From an uncultured Myxococcales bacterium (GTDB lineage Bacteria > Myxococcota_A > UBA9042 > DTJE01): DNA of 39,838 nt. Below, piece by piece: positions 8,503 through 16,722 of this stretch. Location: assembly GCA_903936705.1 (NCBI GenBank), contig CAIZWN010000006.1, forward strand, positions 1 through 39,838, in the 5' to 3' direction. The translations under genes were made by a program, and so were the position numbers. The first letter of the stretch is position 1, and each line of letters starts with the position of its first letter. The notes beneath the pieces were generated by a model. That model was not told where the DNA came from. It searched no databases and was given only the letters and a program-made list of their open reading frames with translations.

Positions 8503-8604
8503 ACCCGCCTGTTGGAACTGGATGTCAATCTTCGCGTGGTAACGGCAGTTCATCGCGCAGAAGTACGACGGCTGGAAAAAGCGCGGGCCAGGTCGTCCGT
8601 GTTT

Positions 8605-9921
8605 TCAGAACGCCAGGTGGCGAGCGTCCAGGAACCGCTGCGCCAGCGCGACGGCCCCGTTGAATCCCATCCAGGGCATCGGGTACAGAGCATGTTTACC
8701 CACGGCGGGATAACCCAACTGGACGACCGCTCTGGGCCGGGAAGTCGGCATGGGAAATGTTGTCTGGATCCCGGATCCCACCAGCAGGTCCACAGGGCCC
8801 TCGGCATCGGCTAGGGCCAGCGCTCGGACACCGCCGTCGCTGGACGCGCCGACGACCACGCGGGGAGGTCGAGTCCACTCCGCGCCCAGGCGCTCGGCCG
8901 TTTCCCGAAACCGGCCCTCGTCACCATCATCCCCGTCTGTCAGGACCACCAGAGGAATCTCGAGACCCATCTCGAACAAGCATGCCGCCACCGCCCCGGC
9001 CATGGCCGTGTCCAGGAAAAGCGCAACGGACGTACCCGCAAGGCGCCGGGCCGCATGCTCGACCAGCGGGACGGCACGCGACAGTTCCTTGTCAAGAATC
9101 GCCTCGATACGCGCGGCAGGTACGCCGGCGGCCGAGCCAAGCCGTCTCACAAAAGTCGCCGAGCCGGTCAGGCCGACCGGGAGGTCCACGTCCACCAGCA
9201 CTCTCGAGCCGGCACGTGCCTCCAGGACCGGGCGGATCCGCCGGGCATACGGCATCATGGCCACAGTTCCGGCCTCACCGGCCCGCCGAAGGGTCGCCAG
9301 GGGCTCGCCCGACAGCATCAGTGCAGGAATCGACAGGTCCATCGCGCGCAGCAAGCGACGAATCTCGGCCAAATTCGCGACATGATCCATCTCGTAGCGG
9401 TCAAACCGGTAGCCGGCCAGTGCCACCTTCGCGGGATCGGCGGCGGCATCCCAGTCGACCATTGCGGCGATGGCTTCAACCACCCGCTCGTAACCGCGCG
9501 CCATGCCGCCGTCATACCCTGGGGCCTTCAGCAGGATCACTGGACACGGCAGCTTCGAGCGCAGCGACTCGACGGCGGCTTCCACGTCGAAGGCCGACAG
9601 GTCGATCACCGCATTTGTCGCGACGAAGAAGACAGCAGGCTTGCGACGCTGATACCAGGTAGTAGCGAACTCCACCAAACGATCTCCCGAGCCCTGGATC
9701 AGGCGCAGGTCGTCGACACCCGTCCACAGACGCTGGTTATGCGATTCGCGAAACCAGTCGTGCTCGACCAGGTGCAACTGTGTCTTGAATTTACAGCCGA
9801 CCGTCGTGTGCAACAGCAGCAGCGCATCCGGGATCGCGTGGACCGCCAGGAAGATCCCGAACAGGTCGCCGTGATCAGAATCCTTCAGCTCGTAGCGGCT
9901 GGCACCGTCGTCTGGAATCAC
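8605..9921 (-). CDS. Nitrogenase component-1-like protein, subunit B1
   Basis: The 438-residue product starts at a GTG (9919-9921) that overlaps the TGA of the A1 gene (GTGA) and has GGAGAGGG just upstream, so the two are translationally coupled. It resembles the oxidoreductase/nitrogenase component 1 family (NifK, BchB and similar). The N-terminal pattern AVHAIPDALLLLHTTVGC places Cys43 at the position of the cluster ligand in the NifD/K HGxxGC motif. An HDW motif lies 11 residues later (54-56). Rossmann-like repeats follow: KVALAGYRFDR, the EIRRLLRAMDL helix and LVDVDLPVG, then PVDLLVGSGIQ near the end. It is clearly paralogous to B2, sharing GY..DR, the D-H..N pattern and FVRRLGSAAG. Only one conserved cluster cysteine is visible, so it probably supplies one ligand to an interface cluster in an A1/B1 dimer. 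Substrate unknown. Confidence 0.82.
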   Translation of the reverse strand: MIPDDGASRYELKDSDHGDLFGIFLAVHAIPDALLLLHTTVGCKFKTQLHLVEHDWFRESHNQRLWTGVDDLRLIQGSGDRLVEFATTWYQRRKPAVFFVATNAVIDLSAFDVEAAVESLRSKLPCPVILLKAPGYDGGMARGYERVVEAIAAMVDWDAAADPAKVALAGYRFDRYEMDHVANLAEIRRLLRAMDLSIPALMLSGEPLATLRRAGEAGTVAMMPYARRIRPVLEARAGSRVLVDVDLPVGLTGSATFVRRLGSAAGVPAARIEAILDKELSRAVPLVEHAARRLAGTSVALFLDTAMAGAVAACLFEMGLEIPLVVLTDGDDGDEGRFRETAERLGAEWTRPPRVVVGASSDGGVRALALADAEGPVDLLVGSGIQTTFPMPTSRPRAVVQLGYPAVGKHALYPMPWMGFNGAVALAQRFLDARHLAF

Positions 9922-11291
9922 GCGCCCTCTCCCTTGCGGCCACCCGACCAGCGACCGAAGCGCCGCTCGAACACAGGAGTTCCGGCGCGTTCCAGTATGC
10001 GGCAGGATTCAGACGCGCCCCGATATCCGCTGGGAAAGCGACCCATCTCGACCATCGGGATCCCCACCCGAACGGCCTGCCCGCGAAGGAAGGACGAAAG
10101 GTAGACCAGGTCGTATCCTCCAGCCTCCAGGACCGGGGCCAGTGCCGCAGGCTCAGCGAAAAACCGGTAGGGCAGGTCGACTGACATGGCGGCCAGGTTA
10201 CGCTGAATCCTCTGGTGGCCCTCGGAGGTGTCACGCTCCTGAATCACCAAGTCGATCCGGAACCCCAGTTCCAGCAGCAGCGGAAGGTCGGCCAATCCCT
10301 CCTGGGCCAGCTGGTCTGAACGAAAGTTGTGGTGGGACCCAATGCCGTAAGCCAGCCGCCGCCCAGCCCAGCGCATGCGCGCCCCAGCGGTAGCCAACAC
10401 CGCGGCCGCCCGGCCCTCGTACGCCTGAAGAATGTCAGTCGCGTCGCGGCCGGCCGCTCGCGCAAGGCCCAGGTAGAAGGCGTCGGTCGCCGAGATCCCC
10501 TTCGGCTGGGGCAGTTCAACCGACGCCTGGCCGGAGCTTTCAAGAAGGTCCATCAGGGACCCGAAGACCGCGCGGTCTGACACCGCAGTGAGGGCGGCAC
10601 GCGGCAACCCGGTCCAATCCGCCATCGTCGCGCCCGAGGGAGCGGCCGCATTAAGCCGCAGGCCCATACGGGCAAGGAGGTCCACCACCTCCTCCCGGAA
10701 GGCCATCCTCTCCTCAGTCCAGGGCACGTCCGCACCGGTCTGGTAGCCTACCAGGTTGACCCCGTCTGGATCCCGCACGCCGTCCTCGCCCAGTTCGGTC
10801 AGCAACGTACGGACCATCCAGTCGACCGTCTGTGCCTGCGTGCGTGGCTGCAACCCGCTGGTCGGCACCCAAACGATGCGGATTCCCGTCTCGTCCTGCA
10901 CCCGCCGGCAGGCAGGCTGCGGATCGGCCCCGATCATGTCCGAGAGGCACGTCCCCAGCACCAAGATCGCACGGGGCCGCCGCGAGATTGCGACAGCACG
11001 GAGACAGTCGGCCAGACGTTCCTCGGCGCTCCCTGCGACGGCGTCGATCTGGGACAGCGACACCGAGAACACATTCCAGGGCCGGCGCTTCGTGAATGGC
11101 ATGATGCGGGGGAAAGCGTTCGCACAGTCCCGCTCGCCGAAGACGACGACGGCGTGGTCTCCCTCGATCTCGGCCAGGAGAAACAGAAAACCCGTCATCG
11201 TGCAGCCGGGCTGCGCTATCTCGCCAGCGGTGCGCCTTTCCGGAAGGGTCCCGGCTTCACTCATTCGGTCGTCCCACGGTGGGAGGCCCAT
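9918..11291 (-). CDS. Nitrogenase component-1-like protein, subunit A1
   Basis: This is a NifD/E/BchN-like polypeptide. Numbered from the ATG at 11289-11291 it has 457 residues. Three cysteines stand in the order and spacing of the cluster ligands of component-1 proteins: Cys30 (AQPGC), Cys56 (FGERDCANAF, 26 residues later, the same distance as in NifD) and Cys115 (VLGTCLSDMIG, equivalent to the TTC/TECPxxLIG motif). NLVGYQ, a GLRLNA segment and AYGIGSHHNF follow in the Rossmann domains. I could not find the Cys and His that hold FeMo-cofactor in NifD. The frame is open to 11414, but that start has no ribosome binding site and adds a non-homologous Arg-rich stretch. ATG 11291 has GGGG four bases upstream, and ATG 11264 is also possible. 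It overlaps B1 and follows the CoA-transferase on the same strand. Confidence 0.83.
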   Translation of the reverse strand: MGLPPWDDRMSEAGTLPERRTAGEIAQPGCTMTGFLFLLAEIEGDHAVVVFGERDCANAFPRIMPFTKRRPWNVFSVSLSQIDAVAGSAEERLADCLRAVAISRRPRAILVLGTCLSDMIGADPQPACRRVQDETGIRIVWVPTSGLQPRTQAQTVDWMVRTLLTELGEDGVRDPDGVNLVGYQTGADVPWTEERMAFREEVVDLLARMGLRLNAAAPSGATMADWTGLPRAALTAVSDRAVFGSLMDLLESSGQASVELPQPKGISATDAFYLGLARAAGRDATDILQAYEGRAAAVLATAGARMRWAGRRLAYGIGSHHNFRSDQLAQEGLADLPLLLELGFRIDLVIQERDTSEGHQRIQRNLAAMSVDLPYRFFAEPAALAPVLEAGGYDLVYLSSFLRGQAVRVGIPMVEMGRFPSGYRGASESCRILERAGTPVFERRFGRWSGGRKGEGA

Positions 11292-11426
11292 GATACCCCA
11301 TTTCGCGCCCCGAACGCTGGACCGCCCACGGTCCGGCATGTCGCCCGAAGCATTGGACACCTTCCACCGGGACGCATCGGTCCCGTGCTCCCGACACCGG
11401 ACCGGCGGCTTCATGCTGAAATCGTT

Positions 11427-13889
11427 TTAGATGTTCCCAGACCGCCAGGCAAAAAATCCCCAACGAACCAGGCTGGCCAGCCACGGCAGGTATGGGGGAT
11501 CCTTGGGATATGGCGAGACGTTGTGTCCTTCGGGGACCTCTATTCCAACCCTGGCAAGTGCCTCGCGAGTGTTGGCGCCCCGCAGCGGTGGTGGGGCCAG
11601 GTTCACCAGCGGCGTTCGCGACAGGCGCAGCGGACTGCGCAGGACGGCCATGTCCATCGGGCATCCGGGATAGGTCTGTTTCCGCAGGGGCACGTCCAAA
11701 CCAAGGTTCAAGCCCTCCAGGTCCTTCAGCAACGTGCGAAGCTTCTGCGACGGCATCAGTACGACCCGGTCGGCAAGTCCTGCTGCCACCAGCCCGTTCT
11801 GCAGGGTTACAAGGGACTTCCAACGCAGCCGGTGCCCGACTTCCTGAAGCTGGCTTGCCTTGTCTTGCGAAAATTCGATGCCCAGGCCGGCCAGCCATGC
11901 CGACACGTCTCGTCGCGGACCGACGACACACACGTTACCATCCCTTGTCCTGACGATGTCGGCCAACACCTCGAGCCCTGCGTCGATTACCTGCGGAGTA
12001 CCCCGCTGGGCCGCCGCCCGCAGGCATGCGTCACGTTGCACCGCAGCAACCTGCCGTACTTGCAGCAGGACCGCTACCCAGGTCAGATGGGTCGTGACGA
12101 AGACGCCCTGTCCAGTGCGCCGCTGATGATACAGACCCAGCAGGGCAGCCATGGCCCCCGACAGGCCGGATCCGATGTCGATGACCGGGGTGGGCAGCAG
12201 CCGCGGCCGCCCCTCCTCGCCGTAGGTCATCTGAATACCGGAAACCGCCTGGACCACTTGTTCGAAGCCTGGGCGCTCCTGCCAGGTCCCCTTGTCCCCA
12301 TAGGCATTCAAGTGGGCGTATACGAGATCGGGGAACTTCGCACGCAGAGTCTCCGGACCAACGCCAACGACCCGGGCCACATCCAGATGACGGTAGTTCT
12401 GCAGCACGACGTGGGGTTCAATATCGCCCAGGACCGCCTGGATGGCCAGTTTCCCGGCGTCGTCAGCGGCGTCGATCGTCACCGACCGTTTACCGGCATT
12501 GAACATCAGGTGGAATGACAAGGCCCAGTCCAGACTGGTCGGGCTCTGGATCGAGGTGACTTCGGCCCCCAGCTCGGCCAGGACGCGCGCGGCACAAGGC
12601 CCGGCAATGATCCGGGACAGGTCGACCACCCTGATGCCAGCCAATGGCGGTTGGGGCTTGGACAGGACAGAAGATTCGTCCTCCGGCGTTGGGCTTGATC
12701 TGGGCACTGCCTCCCAGGCCTCCAGCCATTTCGGAAGAACCGAGGCATCCTGGATTCGCGGCCCGATAACCGCCGGCTGCTCGGGACAGACTACACCGGG
12801 GCCGGGCAGAATCATTGAACCGAAGACCGGGTCGTTAACCACGCTGGCGTCGGACATCCCGGCATCCAGCGAATCCCGCAGCCATTCGTCAATGGTGCGC
12901 ACCTTGATGCAGCAAAGTTCCTTGCCAAGGGACGCCTCCCATTCATCCGCGGTTCGCAACAAGAATATTCGTTTGAGTACCCGGACGATCTGGCGCGCCT
13001 CGGAAATGCTGCCCACCTGGCTGGGGTCACGCATCGTCTGTTCGGACAGAACCGCGCGCAGCTCTTCGGCCTGCTGGGCAAGGCCAGCGCCAATCAATAC
13101 GTCCAGCAGGCGTGCATTGTGGGATGGCAAGGTAACGTGCAGGTATGCCCACCGGCCGTCCCTGCATTCCCAGGACTTCATGAAAGGCGTGGCGACCAAC
13201 TTCAGCGGCAGGAACCCGCGCGGCACACCGGTCCGCATCAGCACCAGCAGGATTTGGGCAAAGAGACTGGACCCGAACAGGTTCGCCTCGACGTGCTGGC
13301 CCCTGCCCGAGTCCTGTCTGGCAACAAGGCCGGCAATGACGCCGCTGGCAGCAAACAGCGCCCCGAGAATCGAAGGCACAGGGAATAAGTGGAACCTGGG
13401 GCTGCCCAGCGCACGCTCGTAAAGGCATCCCGCCGCACCTGCCATCGCATCGCCAGCCTGCGAACGCGATCGTGGATCTGCTGTCGTGAAGGCAGGAATC
13501 GTGCAACTGATCAGACCAGGATTCACACCGGCCCGGATCCGGTCGAAATCCAGGCCCCATTTGACAAGAGTGTCCGCCGACAAATCAGTGACGACCACGT
13601 CAGCCGAAGCGACAAGACGATCAATGCTTGCCCGGCCCTCAGAGGTGCAGGGGTCGATTGCGACTTCCAGCTTGCCCCGACCCAGGATCGCGTCAAGCAC
13701 CGGGTCGACCGACGGGCACGCCAGATCAACCACGCCAACCACCTGGGCTCCCTGCTCGGCCAGCAGCATGCCCAGCACCCGGGCAGCAAGTCCGCCGCCC
13801 AGATCCACGACCCGCAGACCGGCCAGCAATCCCGCCGGCACTTCACTCGTCGCCTTGGAGGCTGTTGCCGCTTCCTGTTGAAAAGTCAT
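11427..13889 (-). CDS. Fused tandem class III (CaiB/BaiF) CoA-transferase
   Basis: The 820-residue protein is two family III CoA-transferase domains in one chain (about 21-390 and 415-820). Each half opens with the family signature: LAGLRVVDLGGGLAARVLGM, and LAGIRVVDLSRIIAGP followed by ARVLAELGAEV. The catalytic carboxylate that carries the CoA thioester in this family falls at Asp147 (QAGDAMAGA) in the first half and is a glutamate, Glu543 (RPGFEQVVQAVSGI), in the second. RRTGQGVFV and the DGRWAYLHV segment support the fold. Family members move CoA between carboxylic acids in the cytoplasm. Fused double forms are known, for example DddD, which also adds CoA to an organosulfur acid, but identity of substrate cannot be inferred. 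It is the first gene of the left arm, followed by A1 and B1. The start at 13889 follows GGACGGCGG; an upstream in-frame ATG at 13997 adds no homologous sequence. Confidence 0.9.
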   Translation of the reverse strand: MTFQQEAATASKATSEVPAGLLAGLRVVDLGGGLAARVLGMLLAEQGAQVVGVVDLACPSVDPVLDAILGRGKLEVAIDPCTSEGRASIDRLVASADVVVTDLSADTLVKWGLDFDRIRAGVNPGLISCTIPAFTTADPRSRSQAGDAMAGAAGCLYERALGSPRFHLFPVPSILGALFAASGVIAGLVARQDSGRGQHVEANLFGSSLFAQILLVLMRTGVPRGFLPLKLVATPFMKSWECRDGRWAYLHVTLPSHNARLLDVLIGAGLAQQAEELRAVLSEQTMRDPSQVGSISEARQIVRVLKRIFLLRTADEWEASLGKELCCIKVRTIDEWLRDSLDAGMSDASVVNDPVFGSMILPGPGVVCPEQPAVIGPRIQDASVLPKWLEAWEAVPRSSPTPEDESSVLSKPQPPLAGIRVVDLSRIIAGPCAARVLAELGAEVTSIQSPTSLDWALSFHLMFNAGKRSVTIDAADDAGKLAIQAVLGDIEPHVVLQNYRHLDVARVVGVGPETLRAKFPDLVYAHLNAYGDKGTWQERPGFEQVVQAVSGIQMTYGEEGRPRLLPTPVIDIGSGLSGAMAALLGLYHQRRTGQGVFVTTHLTWVAVLLQVRQVAAVQRDACLRAAAQRGTPQVIDAGLEVLADIVRTRDGNVCVVGPRRDVSAWLAGLGIEFSQDKASQLQEVGHRLRWKSLVTLQNGLVAAGLADRVVLMPSQKLRTLLKDLEGLNLGLDVPLRKQTYPGCPMDMAVLRSPLRLSRTPLVNLAPPPLRGANTREALARVGIEVPEGHNVSPYPKDPPYLPWLASLVRWGFFAWRSGNI

Positions 13890-13976
13890 CCGCCGTCCAC
13901 CATCTTGCGACTTTGAAAACCCTTCCCACACAACACCGGCGTTGTCCAGACAGTCTCCCCTTGAAACCGCCTTGCT

Positions 13977-14030
13977 TCCTGCAAACTTGCGCCCCAATAT
14001 GGCGTTTGCTAGATTCTATCGCTTGCAGGA
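13977..14030. repeat. Inverted repeat around the NifH-like operon promoter
   Basis: TCCTGCAA at 13977-13984 is matched by its exact reverse complement TTGCAGGA at 14023-14030. The two arms flank the predicted -35 and -10 boxes of the right arm and lie inside the 156-base divergent region. The arms are 38 bases apart, which is too long for a simple dimer operator, so two half-sites bound cooperatively or chance are both possible. The right arm overlaps the only purine-rich stretch that could serve as ribosome binding site. Confidence 0.35.
13987..14015 (+). promoter_or_regulatory. Predicted promoter of the NifH-like / A2 / B2 / radical SAM operon
   Basis: TTGCGC (13987-13992), a 17-base spacer and TAGATT (14010-14015) fit a sigma-70 type promoter with four of six matches in each box. 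No sigma-54 GG-N10-GC element was recognised. The start codon follows 30 bases later. The opposite-strand promoter for the CoA-transferase must lie in the same divergent region (13890-14045), but no good match is visible. Confidence 0.45.
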
Positions 14031-14045
14031 GTCGGAACCCACCGC

Positions 14046-14867
14046 ATGGAAAAGATCGCCATCTATGGAAAGGGCGGCATCGGAAAGTCGTTCATCGCGA
14101 CCAGTCTCAGCGTCAGCTATGCGATGTCGGGCCGCAAGGTCCTGCACGTGGGATGCGACCCAAAGCATGATTCTGCAATCCGCCTGATCGACGGGCAGGT
14201 CGAGGTCCGGACCGTTCTTGACGTGCTTGGGGACGACCCTACGGCCAACGCGACCGCTCAGATCCTGAACCGCGGTCGACACGGGATCGACGCCTGCGAG
14301 GCAGGCGGCCCCGAGGCAGGCCTGGGCTGCGGGGGGCGTGGCGTGGCTCGGATGATCGAGTACCTGGACGAGACCCGCCTGCTGGAGACCGGCGGCTATG
14401 ACGTCGCCATTTTCGACGTGCTGGGCGACGTGGTATGCGGCGGATTCGCGGCCCCGTTGCGCGAGGGTTTTGCCCGAAAGGTGCTGATCGTCGTTACCGA
14501 CCAGCCGATGGCGCTGTTCGCGGCCAACAATATCAGCCGGGCCGTCCTGGCGTACCAGCGGAACCACGTGGTGCTGGCCGGGCTGGTGCTGAACCAGGTG
14601 GATACCGGGACCGACCGCGGCATAATCGATCGGTTCGCCGCGCGCATCGGAACCCGGACCCTGGCCTCGCTGCAGCACGACACCAGGATCATGGACGGAG
14701 AGCGCCAGCAACGCACAATAGTCGAGCATGCGCCCGATTCGGTCCCGGCCCGTGCCATCGCGGAACTCGGCAACACCGTGATGGCGATCCGGCCAGATGA
14801 TGTTCCCCTGCCGACGCCCATGACCGATCAGGAATTCTTCGCGTTCCTGCGAGAAGGGAACGGGTGA
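14046..14867 (+). CDS. NifH/BchL/BchX-like ATP-dependent iron protein (reductase component)
   Basis: The 273-residue product is a complete Fe protein of the nitrogenase-like family. It has the P-loop GKGGIGKS (8-15), switch I/GCDPKHDSA (36-44), the first [4Fe-4S] cysteine Cys95 in GLGCGGRGV, switch II DVLGD (124-128) and the second cluster cysteine Cys131 in GDVVCGGFA. The homodimer is expected to bind one [4Fe-4S] cluster between subunits and pass electrons to component-1 proteins with ATP hydrolysis. GKSF instead of GKST recalls BchX, while GCDPKHDS recalls BchL, and no nif or bch genes are nearby. It is the only Fe protein in the window and heads the right arm. A2 starts 4 bases after its stop, so co-transcription is nearly certain. 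It may serve both A1/B1 and A2/B2. Confidence 0.93.
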   Translation: MEKIAIYGKGGIGKSFIATSLSVSYAMSGRKVLHVGCDPKHDSAIRLIDGQVEVRTVLDVLGDDPTANATAQILNRGRHGIDACEAGGPEAGLGCGGRGVARMIEYLDETRLLETGGYDVAIFDVLGDVVCGGFAAPLREGFARKVLIVVTDQPMALFAANNISRAVLAYQRNHVVLAGLVLNQVDTGTDRGIIDRFAARIGTRTLASLQHDTRIMDGERQQRTIVEHAPDSVPARAIAELGNTVMAIRPDDVPLPTPMTDQEFFAFLREGNG

Positions 14868-14871
14868 CTGC

Positions 14872-16722
14872 ATGAGCGAGGCAACCCGTGCGGCCGATCG
14901 CCTCGCCGGCAAGCGTTGGAGCGGGGGTGTCGCCAGTCGGGACCGCGTGGCCCACCTCCTTGGACTGGATTCGGCTCCCGAACCGTTCCGGGTGCAGTCC
15001 GTGGCCTGGGAGTCCGGGCGTCTGGAAGCCCACGTCGCAACGGGACAAACAAAGCCACTGATCATCGATATAGCGCCACGTGATTCGAACGGCAGCGCGT
15101 TCGTGCTGACCGACCACCTGATGGTCTCGTACCGGGGAAAGAACCTGCCCGTCGAGGTGGGGCGCGCCATTCACGACCACGCGCCCGATCGACTGGCGGT
15201 CCTGACGCCCGACGATCTGGCGGGCATGCTGCTGGACGATCCGGATTTCGTCGAGAGGCCAATGCCCGGGACAATTCGAATCAGACCCGCGGGCCAGCTG
15301 GACTCCTGGGGCAGCGAGGACGGTTGGGCCGACTTCTTTGCAGCCGGCGAGATCGCGCGCGCCAGGCTTGACTCCATCGACCCGACCAGGCTGTTCAAAT
15401 TCGTGCAGCACGGCGACACTGAGTGCTCGCAGGTCTCGCCCCACGGGATTGCTCCGGTCGTGATGATGGTCGAGTACCCGTGGGACGACCGGATCCGGAA
15501 CGCCGGCATGCCGCCCTACGTGCGGTGCCAACCGCGGCCGAAACCTGGCCCCCTGGAGGACGTCCTGATCACGACTGACCTGACCGAGCAGGACGTGATT
15601 CGAGGCAACCCGAAGAAGGTCGAGGACATCCTGGAGGACATCGTCCGTGATTCCGGTCCTGCGCCGCTATCGGTCTTCTTCAGCAACACCTGCGTCCCGT
15701 CCGTCACTGGGCAGGACGTCGAATCGGTCGTTCGCAGGCACGCTTCGAAAAGCCCTTTCCCGATCCTGTTCCTGGATGTGACACCCCGGTCGATGCTGGA
15801 CGTGTTCCGTAGCTTGCTTGTGGATCGACGCAAGGAGGCGGAGGCAGCCGCAGGCGCGCCCGACCCGGCAACAATCAACCTCGTCGGCTATCCCGACACA
15901 CGCGCTACCGCCGAAGTTGGACGGATGTTGGAGGCGTTCGGTGTCCACGTAAACTGCCGGTTCATACCGGACATTGGAGAGGAACTGATCGCGCGCCTTC
16001 CAAACGCCTCCCTGAACGTGGTGATGCCCAACCGAATCTGGCAGAACCTGTACGACCAGGTCGCCGAGGACACTCGTACCCCGTCGATTTCACCTACGGC
16101 GCCCTATGGTCGAGAAGGCTCGCTCCGATGGGCAGAAACGATCGTGCGCACGCTGGGACTGGACGTTGACGTCGCGGCCGCCTGGAGGGAATATTCTGCC
16201 CCCTTTGAACCGGCCTGGCAGCGCGCAATCGCCCGGGCCAGCGGGCACCGGTTGGGTTTCGCGATGCGTGGACGGGACGTTCACTACCTGACCGACCCGG
16301 CTGATACCTGGGGCATCCCGCTGGTTCAGACCATCCAGGAGGCAGGCTTCGGCATCGACGTGCTGCTGCGACTGACTAATCCGCAGGACGCCCGTTCCAA
16401 GGCGGGAGAGGTCGCCGCGTTGTTCCATACCCCCCACGACCACACCATCCTCGGATTCGACTCGTTGGAGATGATGCGTTCGCGACTGGCCAATTCGCGC
16501 TGCGAGGCTTTTCTGTCTCACCACTTCTTCGACTGGCGACTGGGTGAGGCCGGAAAGAACCGCTTCTCACTGCGGTACTTCGAAATAGGGCTTCCCGGCG
16601 CGATCCGTACCGCTGAACGGCTGACGACGGTCTGCGCAACGCCCTTCTATAGGAAGTATCGACGATTCCTGGCAAGGACCCCCGAAGGGCTGCGCGCGCC
16701 ACCAGGACAAGGTGTCGCATGA
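14872..16722 (+). CDS. Nitrogenase component-1-like protein, subunit A2, with N-terminal extension
   Basis: The 616-residue product is longer than usual for NifD/K-like proteins (about 420-520). The component-1 part starts near residue 170. Cys185 (GDTECSQVSPHG) resembles the first cluster cysteine region. Cys219 (YVRCQP) follows, and Cys274 lies in FFSNTCVPSVTGQDV, the typical C-V-P-x-x-x-G-x-D ligand motif. ITTDLTEQDVIRGNPKK is the T-D-L-x-E-x-D-V-I-x-G segment of NifK/E-like proteins. NLVGY and the AGFGIDVLL segment are shared with A1. Residues 1-165 have no family match that I know. They contain a beta-rich stretch (LIIDIAPRD, FVLT, MVSYRGKNLP) that resembles the start of the radical SAM protein. 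The stop overlaps the ATG of B2 (ATGA). It probably pairs with B2 and is reduced by the Fe protein. Confidence 0.86.
   Translation: MSEATRAADRLAGKRWSGGVASRDRVAHLLGLDSAPEPFRVQSVAWESGRLEAHVATGQTKPLIIDIAPRDSNGSAFVLTDHLMVSYRGKNLPVEVGRAIHDHAPDRLAVLTPDDLAGMLLDDPDFVERPMPGTIRIRPAGQLDSWGSEDGWADFFAAGEIARARLDSIDPTRLFKFVQHGDTECSQVSPHGIAPVVMMVEYPWDDRIRNAGMPPYVRCQPRPKPGPLEDVLITTDLTEQDVIRGNPKKVEDILEDIVRDSGPAPLSVFFSNTCVPSVTGQDVESVVRRHASKSPFPILFLDVTPRSMLDVFRSLLVDRRKEAEAAAGAPDPATINLVGYPDTRATAEVGRMLEAFGVHVNCRFIPDIGEELIARLPNASLNVVMPNRIWQNLYDQVAEDTRTPSISPTAPYGREGSLRWAETIVRTLGLDVDVAAAWREYSAPFEPAWQRAIARASGHRLGFAMRGRDVHYLTDPADTWGIPLVQTIQEAGFGIDVLLRLTNPQDARSKAGEVAALFHTPHDHTILGFDSLEMMRSRLANSRCEAFLSHHFFDWRLGEAGKNRFSLRYFEIGLPGAIRTAERLTTVCATPFYRKYRRFLARTPEGLRAPPGQGVA

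Noticed and set aside
6586-8553. 655-codon minus-strand frame opposite the porin-like and Ig-like genes
   Set aside because: It runs across two well-supported plus-strand genes and their junction, and its composition (many His, Gln, Arg) is that of a shadow.
8503-8604. Rho-independent terminator between the converging lipoprotein and B1 genes
   Set aside because: No stable GC hairpin followed by a T-run could be found by eye on either strand.
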